In this document: positions 1 through 8,810 of the stretch, piece by piece
How the letters are laid out: each line of letters starts with the position of its first letter
Position numbering within the stretch: position 1 is the first letter of the stretch
Assembly (NCBI GenBank): GCA_964491485.1
Contig: CAZBGV010000004.1
Span: forward strand, 1 to 64,000
Direction of reading: 5' to 3'
Source: IDS-8 sp964491485
Lineage (GTDB): Bacteria; Pseudomonadota; Gammaproteobacteria; Steroidobacterales; Woeseiaceae
DNA length: 64,000 nucleotides
Position numbers and translations under genes: made by a program
The notes under the pieces: generated by a model
What the model was told of the DNA's origin: nothing
Seen by the model: only the letters and a program-made list of their open reading frames with translations
Database searches by the model: none

Positions 1-152
1 GCGTGCTTCACCGCCGAGCCGCCGGTCTTGCCGAGATGCAGGAAGTGCAGGCAGGGCTTGCCCTGCGCGCGATGCCAGGATCGCTGCGCGTGCGCGCGGG
101 CCTTGCGGGCCAGTCGCGGCAGGGTCCCCGGGTCGTGCGGTTCGGGCGCCAT
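1..152 (-). CDS. sulfotransferase family protein, N-terminal fragment (runs off the left edge)
   Basis: Reading leftward from ATG at 152, about 50 codons stay open to the window edge. The last ones encode FLHLGKTGGSAVKH, which matches the 5'-phosphosulfate (PAPS) binding loop HxxKTGGT/S of bacterial sulfotransferases. An in-frame TGA at 176-174 lies just upstream, so 152 is the first possible ATG. The head before the loop is short and Arg/Ala-rich, as is normal in this family. The substrate cannot be judged because nearly the whole protein lies outside the window. It is the third sulfotransferase domain here, after those at 2193-4205 and 52064-54091, but it belongs to the short, TPR-free type. 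Confidence 0.6.
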   Translation of the reverse strand, partial: MAPEPHDPGTLPRLARKARAHAQRSWHRAQGKPCLHFLHLGKTGGSAVKH

Positions 153-262
153 GCGTATAGCTTGGCCCCCCGCTCACGGAATGACAACTGCCGCACCGCC
201 GCCGCCCGCACGATCGCCGCCGGCCCGCCGGAGAGCCGGCGAAAGCCCTTGCAAACAGGAAC

Positions 263-2011
263 TTACAGTGCTGCCAGGTCGCCGTGCACGACCTTGCCGC
301 CGAGCAGGGTCACCAGCACCTTCGCATCCGAGATCTGTTCCGGGCTTATGTCAAAAAGATTCCGGTCGAGCACGATCAGGTCCGCGTACTTGCCGACCTC
401 GATCGAGCCCGTCACGTCCTCCTGCGAGTTGACGTACGCGGCGTTGATGGTGAAGCCGGCAATCGCCACGGGCAGCGGGATCCGCTCCTGCGGCAGGAAC
501 GGCTCGTCCGTCTCGCCGAGCGGTCCCATGCGCGTCACGGCGACCTCCATCTCCTCGAGCGGATTCGGCGTCGACACCGACCAGTCGCTGCCGAACGCGA
601 TCATCGCACCGCTCGCGAGCACGCTGCCGATCGGATACAGCCAGCGGGCGCGTTCCTGGCCGATGAACGGAATCGTGAGGTCCGTGATGTAGTCGTCGGC
701 GAACGCCCAGAGCGGCTGGAAGTTGGCGACGACGTGCAGCTTGCGGAAGCGCGGGATGTCCGCAGGCTCGATCAGCTCCAGGTGCGAGATATGGTGGCGG
801 GTGCCGCGATCGCCGTTCGCTTTGCGTGCCGCCTCGATCGCATCCAGTGCCTGGCGGATCGCCGCGTCGCCGATCGCGTGAAAGTGCACCTGGAAATCCG
901 CGGCATCGAGCGCCGTCACGGCGCGCTTCAGAAGCTCCGGGTCGACCATCGGGATGCCTTTCTTCCCGCCCTGGTCGATGTAGGGCTCGAGCATCGCCGC
1001 CGTGAAATTCTCCATCACGCCGTCCTGCATGATCTTCACCGTGGTCGCGCGCAGGTGACCCGCGGTGTACTCGTCGCGCAGCCGCTTGAAGTCCTCGATC
1101 TGCTCGAGGCCCTGGTCCCGCTCCCACCAGAGCGACCCCACGACCCTGAGGTCGAGCTCGCCCTGTTGGTCGAGCGTGCGATAGGCGCGCAGGCTGTCCT
1201 CGTCGACGCTCGCGTCCTGGATCGAGGTAATGCCGAAGCCGTTCAGCATGTCGATCGCGTAGCGCAGCCCGTCGACGCGCGTCTCCGGATCCGGCGCCGG
1301 CACGTGGCGGGCGACGAGGCTCATCGCACCTTCCTGCAGGCTGCCGATCGGCTCGCCGTCGGGAGTGCGGTCGATCACGCCGTCGGGCGGATTCGGCGTA
1401 TTGGCGTCGATGCCGGCGATCTCGAGCGCGCGGCTGTTGACCCACGACGAGTGGCCGTCCATCGAGTAGAGCACCACCGGGCGATCCGGGACGATCTTGT
1501 CGAGCAGCTCCTTGCTCGCGTTCGCGCCCGGCCCGAAGACCGCCATCGACCAGCCGCCGCCCTGGATCCATTCCGCGTTGGGATGCTCGCGGGCGTAGGC
1601 GTCCACCTTTTCCAGGTACTGCTCGAGCGTCGTCAGGCCGTTCAGGTCGCAGGCCAGTGCCTCCATGCCGCCGCTGATGGGATGGATGTGTGAATCCTGG
1701 AAGCCGGGCAGCATCATGCGCCCGCCGAGATCGACGACCTGCGTGTCCGGCCCGATCCAGGACTGCGCGCCGGCGTCCGTGCCGGTGTAGACGATGCGCC
1801 CGCCGCTGACCGCCACCGCGTCCACCCAGGCGCGGTTGGCATCGACGGTATAGATGCTGCCGTTCGTGAAGACGAGCTCGGCGGGTGCGCGGGTGTCGCC
1901 GGCCGGTGCCTGCTGGTTGCCGGCGGCTGCCTGCGGCTCCGCTTCGGTACAACCCGCTGCGAGCGCGACGGCGAGCAGGACGGCGGTGAGTGACGACGTT
2001 ATCGTGCGCAT
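263..2011 (-). CDS. amidohydrolase (YtcJ-like, Amidohydro_3) lipoprotein
   Basis: 582 aa. The start at 2011 is chosen because it is directly followed by a lipoprotein signal (VALAAGC, lipidated Cys21) and preceded by AAGGTGA; the frame stays open further upstream without any signal. The mature part opens with the metal-dependent hydrolase beta-sandwich, then FQDSHIHP (metal ligands about His108 and His110), HFHAIGDAA, RHHISHLEL and GSDWSVSTPNP near the C-terminus, the standard motif order of YtcJ-like amidohydrolases. These enzymes hydrolyse amide or imide bonds with a binuclear metal centre, but the substrate is not predictable. The lipid anchor places it in the periplasm. It diverges from the TPR-sulfotransferase across about 180 bp. 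Confidence 0.88.
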   Translation of the reverse strand: MRTITSSLTAVLLAVALAAGCTEAEPQAAAGNQQAPAGDTRAPAELVFTNGSIYTVDANRAWVDAVAVSGGRIVYTGTDAGAQSWIGPDTQVVDLGGRMMLPGFQDSHIHPISGGMEALACDLNGLTTLEQYLEKVDAYAREHPNAEWIQGGGWSMAVFGPGANASKELLDKIVPDRPVVLYSMDGHSSWVNSRALEIAGIDANTPNPPDGVIDRTPDGEPIGSLQEGAMSLVARHVPAPDPETRVDGLRYAIDMLNGFGITSIQDASVDEDSLRAYRTLDQQGELDLRVVGSLWWERDQGLEQIEDFKRLRDEYTAGHLRATTVKIMQDGVMENFTAAMLEPYIDQGGKKGIPMVDPELLKRAVTALDAADFQVHFHAIGDAAIRQALDAIEAARKANGDRGTRHHISHLELIEPADIPRFRKLHVVANFQPLWAFADDYITDLTIPFIGQERARWLYPIGSVLASGAMIAFGSDWSVSTPNPLEEMEVAVTRMGPLGETDEPFLPQERIPLPVAIAGFTINAAYVNSQEDVTGSIEVGKYADLIVLDRNLFDISPEQISDAKVLVTLLGGKVVHGDLAAL

Positions 2012-2192
2012 GGCGGTCACCTTGTGGAACGTGGCGGTTCGCGGGCCTCGCGGCAGTTTAGTGTCTTGTCCCGCAAAGCACCACGCGGCCGCGGCTCGCG
2101 ACGCTCGTGGACGCGACGCTCCGGGCCCGGCGGTTCCTCGGGCCGCCGCGATCACGCATACTTCGTCCATATCGTGAAACGCAGCGCGGAAG

Positions 2193-4205
2193 ATGGGCCA
2201 GCTTTCCACATCCAGGGGACGCTTCGAAGAAGTGCTCGAGCTCGTCGCCCGCGGCGAGTACGGGCATGCGGAAGGGCTGTGCCGCGCGCTCCTGCAGAAG
2301 CACCCGCGGGACGTGAACGTGCTCGGACTGCGCGGTGCCGTGCTCGTGAAGCTGAAGCGCCTGGACGAAGCGGAGGAGGTGCTGCGCCAGGCGATCCGGA
2401 TCGCCCCCACGTTCGCGAAGCCTTACGAGGATCTCGGGCACGTGCTGCTCGAGCTCAGGCGGCCGGGGGAAGCGGCCGACGCGCTGCGCAACGCCGTCCG
2501 GCTCGACCCGACGCTGGAGCAGGGCTGGCTCAAGCTCGGCAAGGCACTGGCCATGCTCGGCCTCGGCGCGGAAGCGGATGAAGCCTTCGAGAAATCGTTT
2601 GCGCTGAACCCGGAGCGCGGCGAGCTCGCCCTCGCCGCGGAGCACCACCGGGAAGGCCGGCTCGAGGAAGCGGAGCGCATCTACCGCAAGGTCCTGCGCG
2701 CCAATCCGCGCAACGTCGACGCGATCCGCCTGCTCGGCAGGGCGGCGGTCAGCGCGCAGCGCTATGCGGATGCGGAACGCCTGTTCCGGCGCGCGCTCCG
2801 CCTCGCGCCTCTTTTCATCGGCGCGATGCAGGATCTCGCGCGCGTGCTGAAGGAGCAGAACCGCTTCGAGGAAGCGATCGAGCTGCATGAAAAGGTGCTC
2901 GAGCTCGAGCCCGAAAACCCGCAGGCGCACTTCCAGCTCGCCGCCACGCTCGCGCCGGCGGCGTTCACTTACCGCGCCCTCGAGGAGTATCGCAAGGCCC
3001 TCGAGCTCTCGCCGGGGTTCCCGGGCGCGCAGCTCGGGCTGGGGCACATGCTGAAAACGATCGGGCGGCAGGAGGAGGCGATCGCGGCGTATCGCGAATG
3101 CATACGGCTGCGCCCGGACAACGGCGAGAGCTACTGGAGCCTCGCGAACCTGAAGACCTACCGTCTCACGGACGACGACATCGCCGCGATGGAAAAGCGC
3201 CTGGCGCAGGGCGACCTCACGCGCCAGTCACGCGCGAACTTCCTGTTCGCGATGGCCAAGGCGCTCGAGGATCGCCGGGATTACGAGCGCGCGTGGGACT
3301 ACTACGTGCAGGGCAACGGGCTGCAGCGGGCCGAGGAGAAGTACGACCCGGTGGCCACCGAGGTCGTCCATGACGCGATCATCGAGGTCTTCGACCGGGA
3401 TTTCCTGGAGCGGAACGCGGGCGGCGGACATCCGGATCCGTCGCCGATTTTCATCATCGGGCTGCCGCGCTCGGGCTCCACGCTCATCGAGCAGATCCTC
3501 GCAAGTCACAGCGCGGTCGAGGGCACGTCGGAGCTGCCATACGTCGGCCGGGTGGCGACCTCGCTGAACCGCAATCGCGCGGACGGCGTCAATTACCCGG
3601 AAGCAGTGCGCGAGCTCTCGGCGGAGCATTTCGACGCGCTCGGCCGGGATTACCTGGAGATGGCGCGCATCCATCGCACGGAAGGGCGGCCGCGCTTCAT
3701 CGACAAGATGCCGAACAACTTCTCGGCGATCGGCTTCCTGCAGCTGATCCTGCCGAATGCGACGATCATCGACGCGCGGCGCCACCCGCTCGATGCCTGC
3801 GTCGGCTGCTTCCGCCAGCTGTTCGCGAAAGGCCAGACGTTCACCTACGACCTCACCGACATCGGTGAGTACTTCCTCGAATACCAGCGGATGATCGACC
3901 ACTGGCACGCGGTGTTGCCGGGAAAGGTGCTCACCGTGCAATACGAGGAGCTCGTGACCGACCCCGACGCGCAGATCCGGCGCCTGCTGGAGCACTGCGG
4001 GCTCGAGTTCGAGGAAAGCTGCCTCAGGTTCTACGAGACCGAGCGGCCGGTGCGCACGGCGAGCTCCGAGCAGGTGCGGCAGCCGATCCATACGCGCTCG
4101 ATCGGCTTCTGGCGCAACTACGAGGGCAAGCTCGACGAGCTGAAGACCGTGCTCGCGCCCGTCCTGCCGCGCTACGAGCGGTTCCTCTCCCCACCGCCCC
4201 CGTAG
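2193..4205 (+). CDS. TPR-repeat sulfotransferase (copy 1)
   Basis: 670 aa. Residues about 5-400 are a run of tetratricopeptide repeats, for example the helix pairs around AEGLCRALLQKHP, AEEVLRQAIRIAP and AIELHEKVLELEP. From about residue 415 comes a Sulfotransfer_3 domain with the PAPS loop IIGLPRSGSTLIEQ and the 3'-phosphate signature ARRHPLDACVGCFR near residue 528. The family moves a sulfuryl group from PAPS to a hydroxyl or tyrosine, and the TPR array presumably recognises the acceptor. No signal peptide is seen, so it should act in the cytosol. The stop codon TAG at 4203-4205 lies inside a dispersed palindromic repeat. A TonB receptor and a beta-hydroxylase follow on the same strand. A close architectural twin lies at 52064-54091. 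Confidence 0.9.
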   Translation: MGQLSTSRGRFEEVLELVARGEYGHAEGLCRALLQKHPRDVNVLGLRGAVLVKLKRLDEAEEVLRQAIRIAPTFAKPYEDLGHVLLELRRPGEAADALRNAVRLDPTLEQGWLKLGKALAMLGLGAEADEAFEKSFALNPERGELALAAEHHREGRLEEAERIYRKVLRANPRNVDAIRLLGRAAVSAQRYADAERLFRRALRLAPLFIGAMQDLARVLKEQNRFEEAIELHEKVLELEPENPQAHFQLAATLAPAAFTYRALEEYRKALELSPGFPGAQLGLGHMLKTIGRQEEAIAAYRECIRLRPDNGESYWSLANLKTYRLTDDDIAAMEKRLAQGDLTRQSRANFLFAMAKALEDRRDYERAWDYYVQGNGLQRAEEKYDPVATEVVHDAIIEVFDRDFLERNAGGGHPDPSPIFIIGLPRSGSTLIEQILASHSAVEGTSELPYVGRVATSLNRNRADGVNYPEAVRELSAEHFDALGRDYLEMARIHRTEGRPRFIDKMPNNFSAIGFLQLILPNATIIDARRHPLDACVGCFRQLFAKGQTFTYDLTDIGEYFLEYQRMIDHWHAVLPGKVLTVQYEELVTDPDAQIRRLLEHCGLEFEESCLRFYETERPVRTASSEQVRQPIHTRSIGFWRNYEGKLDELKTVLAPVLPRYERFLSPPPP

Positions 4206-4226
4206 GAGCCCGCCGCGCGGGCGGCC
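4201..4226 (+). repeat. dispersed palindromic repeat (REP-like), single copy overlapping a stop codon
   Basis: CGTAGGAGCCCGCCGCGCGG followed by GCGGCC. It is a variant of the GTAGGAGCCCGCC-ATG-CGGGCGAC element found at least ten times in the window. Its TAG serves as the stop codon of the TPR-sulfotransferase gene. Confidence 0.7.
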
Positions 4227-4484
4227 CGGATCGCAAGAATGGCCCGGCAGGGCGGCCCCGAAGGGGCACGCGCGGACGGGCGAATCCGGTCCGTCGGGCT
4301 TCACGGGTTCCCGACCGCGTCGCCCGCTCCGCACACGGCGATGGCTGCAGATCCATGCGGCCCGGAATCGTCAGACGTTGAACTGGAAAGGAAATTAAAG
4401 CCGCCCGATACTGGCATTGCCGTTCGGCCCCGGTCTAGAATCCGATCGTCCACACATGTCGGAAGAGCGCGACACCCGCCGGTT

Positions 4485-4493
4485 CACATTGTG
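4485..4493. promoter_or_regulatory. candidate operator CACATTGTG upstream of a TonB receptor
   Basis: This 9-bp palindrome lies 37 nt before the receptor ATG. In the sense direction it continues as GGCGCCGGGCT. The TonB receptor at 55108-57531 has CACAATGTG followed by ACTTCGGGCT, so CACA-W-TGTG-R-C-N-N-CGGGCT is common to both. The binding factor is unknown. Confidence 0.35.
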
Positions 4494-4529
4494 GCGCCGG
4501 GCTTTGCGTGTCCGATTTCAGGGGGAGCC

Positions 4530-6953
4530 ATGCCGAGCCGGGATACCGCCCAGATCTTCAGTCGCAGCACGCTCGCCATCGCCGTATCGGCCGCCTGTGG
4601 CACCGGCGCCCAGCTGGCGCACGCACAGCAGCAGGGGCTCGAAGAGATCATCGTCACGGCAACCAAGCGCGAAGCCGCGCTGCAGGACGTGCCGCTTTCC
4701 GTCACGGCGTTCACCGAGGAGGACATCGTCCGGCAGGGCTTCCGCCAGCTCGACGATTACGTCGGCAAGATTCCCGGCCTGACCTTCAGCCGGCGCGAAC
4801 CGGGCGGCACGACCGTGCTCATGCGCGGCTGCACCATCTCGGGCCTGTCCTTCGGCGACAGCCCGACGACCTCGATCTACCTCGACGAGCAACCGATCAC
4901 CATGGCCGGACGGAACCCCGATCCGCGCCTGATCGACGTCCAGCGGGTGGAGGCGCTGAGCGGGCCGCAGGGCACGCTGTTCGGCGATGCCTCGCAGTGC
5001 GGCTCGCTGCGCATCATCACCAACAAGCCGGACACGAGCGCGTTCGCGGGCTGGGTCGACGTCGGGCTGAACCAGGTCAAGGACGGCGACACCGGCTACA
5101 GCGCCAGCGCCATGCTCAACATGCCGCTCGCAGAGGATCGCGTGGCGCTGCGCCTCGTCGGCTTCCTCGAGGAGGAAGCGGGCTACGTGGACAATGTCCT
5201 TGCGGCCAGCCCGGGCGGCACTTTCGACAATGCCGGGCTCGTCGGCAAGGACGTCAACTCGGCGACGGACACCGGCGGCCGCGCGGCACTGCGCTTCAAC
5301 ATCGACGACAACTGGACCCTCGATGCGACGGGTATCTACCAGAAGCGCGAGGCGGACGGCTTCGGCGACGTCGATATCGCCCAGAACTTCTATGCCGGCC
5401 GGGATATCGGCGAGCTCGAGCAGGTCCGCTTCAACCCCGATACCTGGGACGACGAGTGGTACCAGCTCGGCCTGACGTTGCAGGGCAGTCTCGACTTCGC
5501 CGACTTCGTCATTACAGGGTCGTATTTCAATCGCGACACGGTCTACGAGGCCGATGCGACCTCGTACCAGTTCGCCTTCAACCAGCTGAACGAATTCTTC
5601 AAGACCTACTACGACGATCCGTACATCGCCATTTACGATTTCGGGGGCGATCCGCGGGCATTCGCCTTCAACCACGAGGAAACGGAGCGCTGGTCGGTCG
5701 AGGCCCGACTCAGCACGCCCGCCGATTCGACCAGTCGCTGGAGCGGCATCATCGGGGTCTTCTACAACCGCGAGGAAGGGCACACGCTGTTTTATGCAGG
5801 CAACGAGCAGTTCGACACGTCGCCCGCCTTCGTTTACCTCAACTATCTTGCCCAGTCATACGACCCGAATTTCCCGCTCCCGGCGCCGCCGTCCGGCGGC
5901 AACTGGTTCACCGGCGTGTACGACGGCACGTTCGAGCAGAAAGCGGTGTTCGGCGAGATCGGGTTCGACGTCACCGACGATTTCAACATCACCGTCGGCG
6001 GCCGCTTCTTCGACATCGACCTCGACCGCACGCTGAAGCAGGGCTCCTTGTTCCCGCTCGGTACCGAGCCGGATTGCAGCGTCGATTTCTGCATCGCCGA
6101 TGCCGTTGGTGCGGCGGACGAGACCGGCTTCGTGCCGAAGATCACTCTGGACTACAACATCGACGACAACACGATGGTGTACGCGACGTACTCGGAAGGT
6201 TTCCGGCGAGGCGGCGCGAACGCGGCACGGGCGACCTCGATCTTCGGTCCCGGGCAGCCGAACAACTCGTTCGATTCCGACACCATGAAGAACTACGAGA
6301 TCGGGTTCAAAGGCACGTGGGCCGACGGCCGCGTACAGCTCTTTGGCACCGCCTACCACATGATCTGGGAGGGCATCCAGCTCCAGGCGGAGGATCCCGA
6401 TCCGAACATCTTCACGCTCGGCATCGTGAACTTCCCGGAGGCCGAGATCGACGGCGTCGAGCTGCAGTTCAGCTGGCTGCCCGCCGACGGCTGGGACGTG
6501 AGCGGCACGCTCGGCTGGAACGACGGCGAGATCTCCAAGGACGCCGTGCTGTTCGCCGATACGGACGAGCCGGTCACGGTCACCGGCGGCACGCAGCTGC
6601 CGATCATGCCGGACTGGAAGGGCAGTCTTTCGGTGGAGTACCGGTTCGCGCAGGAAATGCTGGGCGGCGAGCCCTTTGTCCGGTTCGACCATACCTACAA
6701 CGGCGAGGCGACGAGCTCGCTCGAGGGCATCCAGTCGATCGTGTTCGTCAACCCGGTGCGCACGCTCGATCCCTACCACATCACGGACCTGCGTTTCGGC
6801 ATCGACGCCGAGGGCTGGAGCGCCGCGCTGTACGTCGAAAACCTGTTTGACGAGCGCGCCGAGCAGTTCTTCAACGACCGCTGGGCGCAGACCCGGCTCT
6901 CGATCAACCGCCCGCTGACCGTCGGCATTACCTACCGCAAGCACTTCCAGTAG
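4530..6953 (+). CDS. TonB-dependent outer-membrane receptor (copy 1, next to TPR-sulfotransferase)
   Basis: 807 aa. ATG 4530 is preferred over the long open upstream frame because a signal peptide follows (LAIAVSAACGTGAQLAHAQQ) and GGGGGAG lies just before it. The TonB-box/plug region starts at LEEIIVTATKREAALQDVPL, and the plug contains YLDEQPIT and the conserved GPQGTLFGDAS. A 22-stranded barrel region follows and ends in TYRKHFQ. The ligand is unknown; these receptors import large substrates (siderophores, oligosaccharides, peptides) using TonB energy. It is followed after 7 nt by the beta-hydroxylase, so the two are probably co-transcribed. It resembles the receptor at 55108-57531 along its whole length, and both come out at 807 residues. 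Confidence 0.92.
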   Translation: MPSRDTAQIFSRSTLAIAVSAACGTGAQLAHAQQQGLEEIIVTATKREAALQDVPLSVTAFTEEDIVRQGFRQLDDYVGKIPGLTFSRREPGGTTVLMRGCTISGLSFGDSPTTSIYLDEQPITMAGRNPDPRLIDVQRVEALSGPQGTLFGDASQCGSLRIITNKPDTSAFAGWVDVGLNQVKDGDTGYSASAMLNMPLAEDRVALRLVGFLEEEAGYVDNVLAASPGGTFDNAGLVGKDVNSATDTGGRAALRFNIDDNWTLDATGIYQKREADGFGDVDIAQNFYAGRDIGELEQVRFNPDTWDDEWYQLGLTLQGSLDFADFVITGSYFNRDTVYEADATSYQFAFNQLNEFFKTYYDDPYIAIYDFGGDPRAFAFNHEETERWSVEARLSTPADSTSRWSGIIGVFYNREEGHTLFYAGNEQFDTSPAFVYLNYLAQSYDPNFPLPAPPSGGNWFTGVYDGTFEQKAVFGEIGFDVTDDFNITVGGRFFDIDLDRTLKQGSLFPLGTEPDCSVDFCIADAVGAADETGFVPKITLDYNIDDNTMVYATYSEGFRRGGANAARATSIFGPGQPNNSFDSDTMKNYEIGFKGTWADGRVQLFGTAYHMIWEGIQLQAEDPDPNIFTLGIVNFPEAEIDGVELQFSWLPADGWDVSGTLGWNDGEISKDAVLFADTDEPVTVTGGTQLPIMPDWKGSLSVEYRFAQEMLGGEPFVRFDHTYNGEATSSLEGIQSIVFVNPVRTLDPYHITDLRFGIDAEGWSAALYVENLFDERAEQFFNDRWAQTRLSINRPLTVGITYRKHFQ

Positions 6954-6960
6954 CGCGCCC

Positions 6961-7524
6961 ATGGACATCGGCACGCCATTGCGGGAGCTCGGCGCGGTCG
7001 ACTTCGAACCACTGCGCCGCGCCATCCTCGCGCAGGAGGCAGCGGCGTGGCACGAGGAGCAGGTGCGCCAGGAATCCTACGAGGTCCACAGGCAGACGCA
7101 ATCGATCGTGCTGGTGTTCACGGACGGCTCCGGCTGGCCCGAAATCGAGGTGCGCAAGGAGGCCGGCTGGGATCGGCTGGCCGAGGCCGCGGTGCCCGTG
7201 ATGCACGACCTCATCGCGCGCTGCTATCCGCCCGGCGGCGCGATCATCCGCGCCATGGCCGCAAAGCTCGTCGCGGGCGGCAAGATCCGCCCGCACCGCG
7301 ACTCGCATCCGTCATTCCATCACGGGCACCGCATACACGTGCCGATCACGACCAATCCGCGCGTGCGCTTCATCATCGACGGGCGACCGTACCGCTTCGA
7401 AGTCGGGCAGGCTTACGAGCTCAACAACCAGCTGACGCACAGCGTTGCCAACAAGGGCGACGAGGACCGCATCACGTTCATCTTCGATTACGTCCCGCCC
7501 GGCGTGCTCGGCCGCGCCGCCTGA
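6961..7524 (+). CDS. aspartyl/asparaginyl beta-hydroxylase family 2-oxoglutarate/Fe(II) oxygenase
   Basis: 187 aa, a single Asp_Arg_Hydrox domain. Visible motifs are the first iron ligand region IRPHRDSHPSF, the core HRIHVPITTN, the second His in NNQLTHSVANKG, and Arg in RITFIFDYV as the likely 2-oxoglutarate-binding residue. The family hydroxylates Asp or Asn side chains in peptides, or small molecules. It has no signal peptide. It begins 7 nt after the TonB receptor stop, which implies co-expression with the receptor and perhaps with the TPR-sulfotransferase upstream. Both enzyme types modify peptide side chains in other organisms, so a shared peptide substrate is possible but unproven. Confidence 0.85.
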   Translation: MDIGTPLRELGAVDFEPLRRAILAQEAAAWHEEQVRQESYEVHRQTQSIVLVFTDGSGWPEIEVRKEAGWDRLAEAAVPVMHDLIARCYPPGGAIIRAMAAKLVAGGKIRPHRDSHPSFHHGHRIHVPITTNPRVRFIIDGRPYRFEVGQAYELNNQLTHSVANKGDEDRITFIFDYVPPGVLGRAA

Positions 7525-7528
7525 ACAC

Positions 7529-7708
7529 GCGGGTTACCGCGCCCCCTGATCGGGCGGGTTACCGCGCCNNNNNNNNNNNNNNNNNNNNNNNNNNNNNNNN
7601 NNNNNNNNNNNNNNNNNNNNNNNNNNNNNNNNNNNNNNNNNNNNNNNNNNNNNNNNNNNNNNNNNNNNGCGGGTTACCGCGCCCCCTGATCGGGCGGGTT
7701 ACCGCGCC
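7529..7708. repeat. 25-bp tandem repeat interrupted by an assembly gap
   Basis: The unit GCGGGTTACCGCGCC plus CCCTGATCGG appears as 1.6 copies at 7529-7568 and again, identically over 40 bp, at 7669-7708. Between them are 100 N. The assembler evidently could not resolve the array, so the copy number is unknown. The repeat starts five bases after the hydroxylase stop codon. Confidence 0.8.
7569..7668. other. assembly gap (100 N)
   Basis: Exactly 100 N flanked by the same 40-bp sequence on each side. The size is a placeholder, and the true gap may even be an overlap. Confidence 0.98.
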
Positions 7709-7710
7709 GC

Positions 7711-7774
7711 CGTAGGAGCCCGCCATGCGGGCGACCGAATAAACAAGGAGTCGCCCGCATGGCGGGCTCCTACG
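7711..7774. repeat. inverted pair of the GTAGGAGCCCGCC palindromic repeat
   Basis: CGTAGGAGCCCGCCATGCGG-GCGACC at 7711-7736 is followed after 12 bp by its reverse complement at 7749-7774. Each copy is itself imperfectly palindromic around CCCGCCATGCGGG. This is the head-to-head arrangement typical of REP/BIME elements. It lies at the 3' end of the convergent alaX-like gene. Confidence 0.8.
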
Positions 7775-7801
7775 CGGGGGTCGGGCGATTTCGGGCGCGC
7801 G

Positions 7802-8497
7802 TCAGTCGAGCTCGATGTACACGCGCCGGTTGTGGCGGCCCTTCTTCTCCACCTTCGCCACCGTCACCTTGCCGACCTCGGCCGTGGATTTCAGGTGCGT
7901 GCCGCCGCAGGGCTGCAGGTCGACCCCCGCGATCTCGAGCAGCCGCACCCTGCCCGCGCCTTTCGGCGGCTGCACGGAGAGCGTGCGCACGAGCTCGGGC
8001 TGCGCTTCGAGCTCGGCTTCCGTGATCCAGCGGCAGCTCACCGCGTGATCCTCGTCCGCCAGCGCCTGGACCCGGCGCGTCACCTCCTCGCGATCGATCG
8101 TCTCTTCCATGTCGAAGTCGAGGCGGCTGCGCTCCGCCGAGATGTTGCCGCCGGTCACGCCGTAGCGCAGCACCGCGCCGAGCAGGTGCAGCGCCGTATG
8201 CATGCGCATGTGCCGGTAGCGCCGGTCCCAGTCGATGACGGCCCGGACCGCGGTGCCGGGCGCGGGCAGCGAGGCGCCCTCCGCGGGCACGTGGCGGATG
8301 CCGCCTTCGCCGTAGCGGGTATCGACGATGGTGACGCTGTCGCCGTCCCAGCAGAGCGTGCCGGTGTCGCCCGGCTGGCCGCCGCCCATCGGGTAGAAGA
8401 CGGTGCGGTCGAGAACGATGCCGTCGGGCGCGGCGGCCACGATGGTCGCCGTGCAGTCCCTGATATAGGAATTTTCGCGAAACAGCTCTTCCGTCAT
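7802..8497 (-). CDS. alanyl-tRNA editing protein AlaX-like
   Basis: 231 aa, the size of stand-alone AlaX proteins. It resembles the editing domain of alanyl-tRNA synthetase: FYPMGGGQPGDTG near the N-terminus, the first zinc pair HTALH (HxxxH) near residue 100, and the second pair CGGTH near residue 200. The family hydrolyses Ser or Gly mischarged on tRNA-Ala. All four expected zinc ligands (three His and one Cys) are present. It is monocistronic. It diverges from the AraC-type regulator across about 310 bp and ends next to the palindromic repeat pair. Confidence 0.9.
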   Translation of the reverse strand: MTEELFRENSYIRDCTATIVAAAPDGIVLDRTVFYPMGGGQPGDTGTLCWDGDSVTIVDTRYGEGGIRHVPAEGASLPAPGTAVRAVIDWDRRYRHMRMHTALHLLGAVLRYGVTGGNISAERSRLDFDMEETIDREEVTRRVQALADEDHAVSCRWITEAELEAQPELVRTLSVQPPKGAGRVRLLEIAGVDLQPCGGTHLKSTAEVGKVTVAKVEKKGRHNRRVYIELD

Positions 8498-8810
8498 TCC
8501 CGCTCCTGTTGCGCCGGCCGCGAGTGCGCCCGCAAAAGGGGCGCCGCCGACGACGCCGTGTTACGGCCATTATCGATACCCGGTTGTGCGGCGTCCATAA
8601 GGCGGTCATGGCGGGCACAAGCCGTCGAGCGGCTGCATGCGCGGCCCCGATGCGCGGTCATCCGACGGTTCACAACGTGGCCGGCCGCTATGGAATCGGC
8701 GATGCAGCTGTGCTATCACTCGCAACTAATGACCCGGCGTGCGGTGCTGGTCCTGAAGTTGCAGGCTGCGGGTAACGGGCCGACCGTCACCCACAGCCTT
8801 TGGGGGAGAA
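8498..8810. other. intergenic region between alaX-like gene and AraC regulator
   Basis: 313 bp between divergent genes, so it should hold two promoters; no clear -35/-10 pair stands out. At 8671-8679 it contains TTCACAACGTGG, one mismatch from the CACA-W-TGTG palindrome seen before two TonB receptors and an S9 peptidase. GGGGGAG at about 8801-8807 is the ribosome binding site of the regulator. Confidence 0.5.

Noticed and set aside
263..2410. Amidohydrolase reading frame extending 133 codons upstream of 2011
   Set aside because: The upstream part is Arg/Ser-rich, overlaps the divergent sulfotransferase gene and lacks homology. The lipoprotein signal and ribosome binding site fix the start at 2011.
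7529..7774. CRISPR array
   Set aside because: The 25-bp units are head-to-tail without variable spacers, no cas gene is present, and the other repeats are REP-type palindromes.
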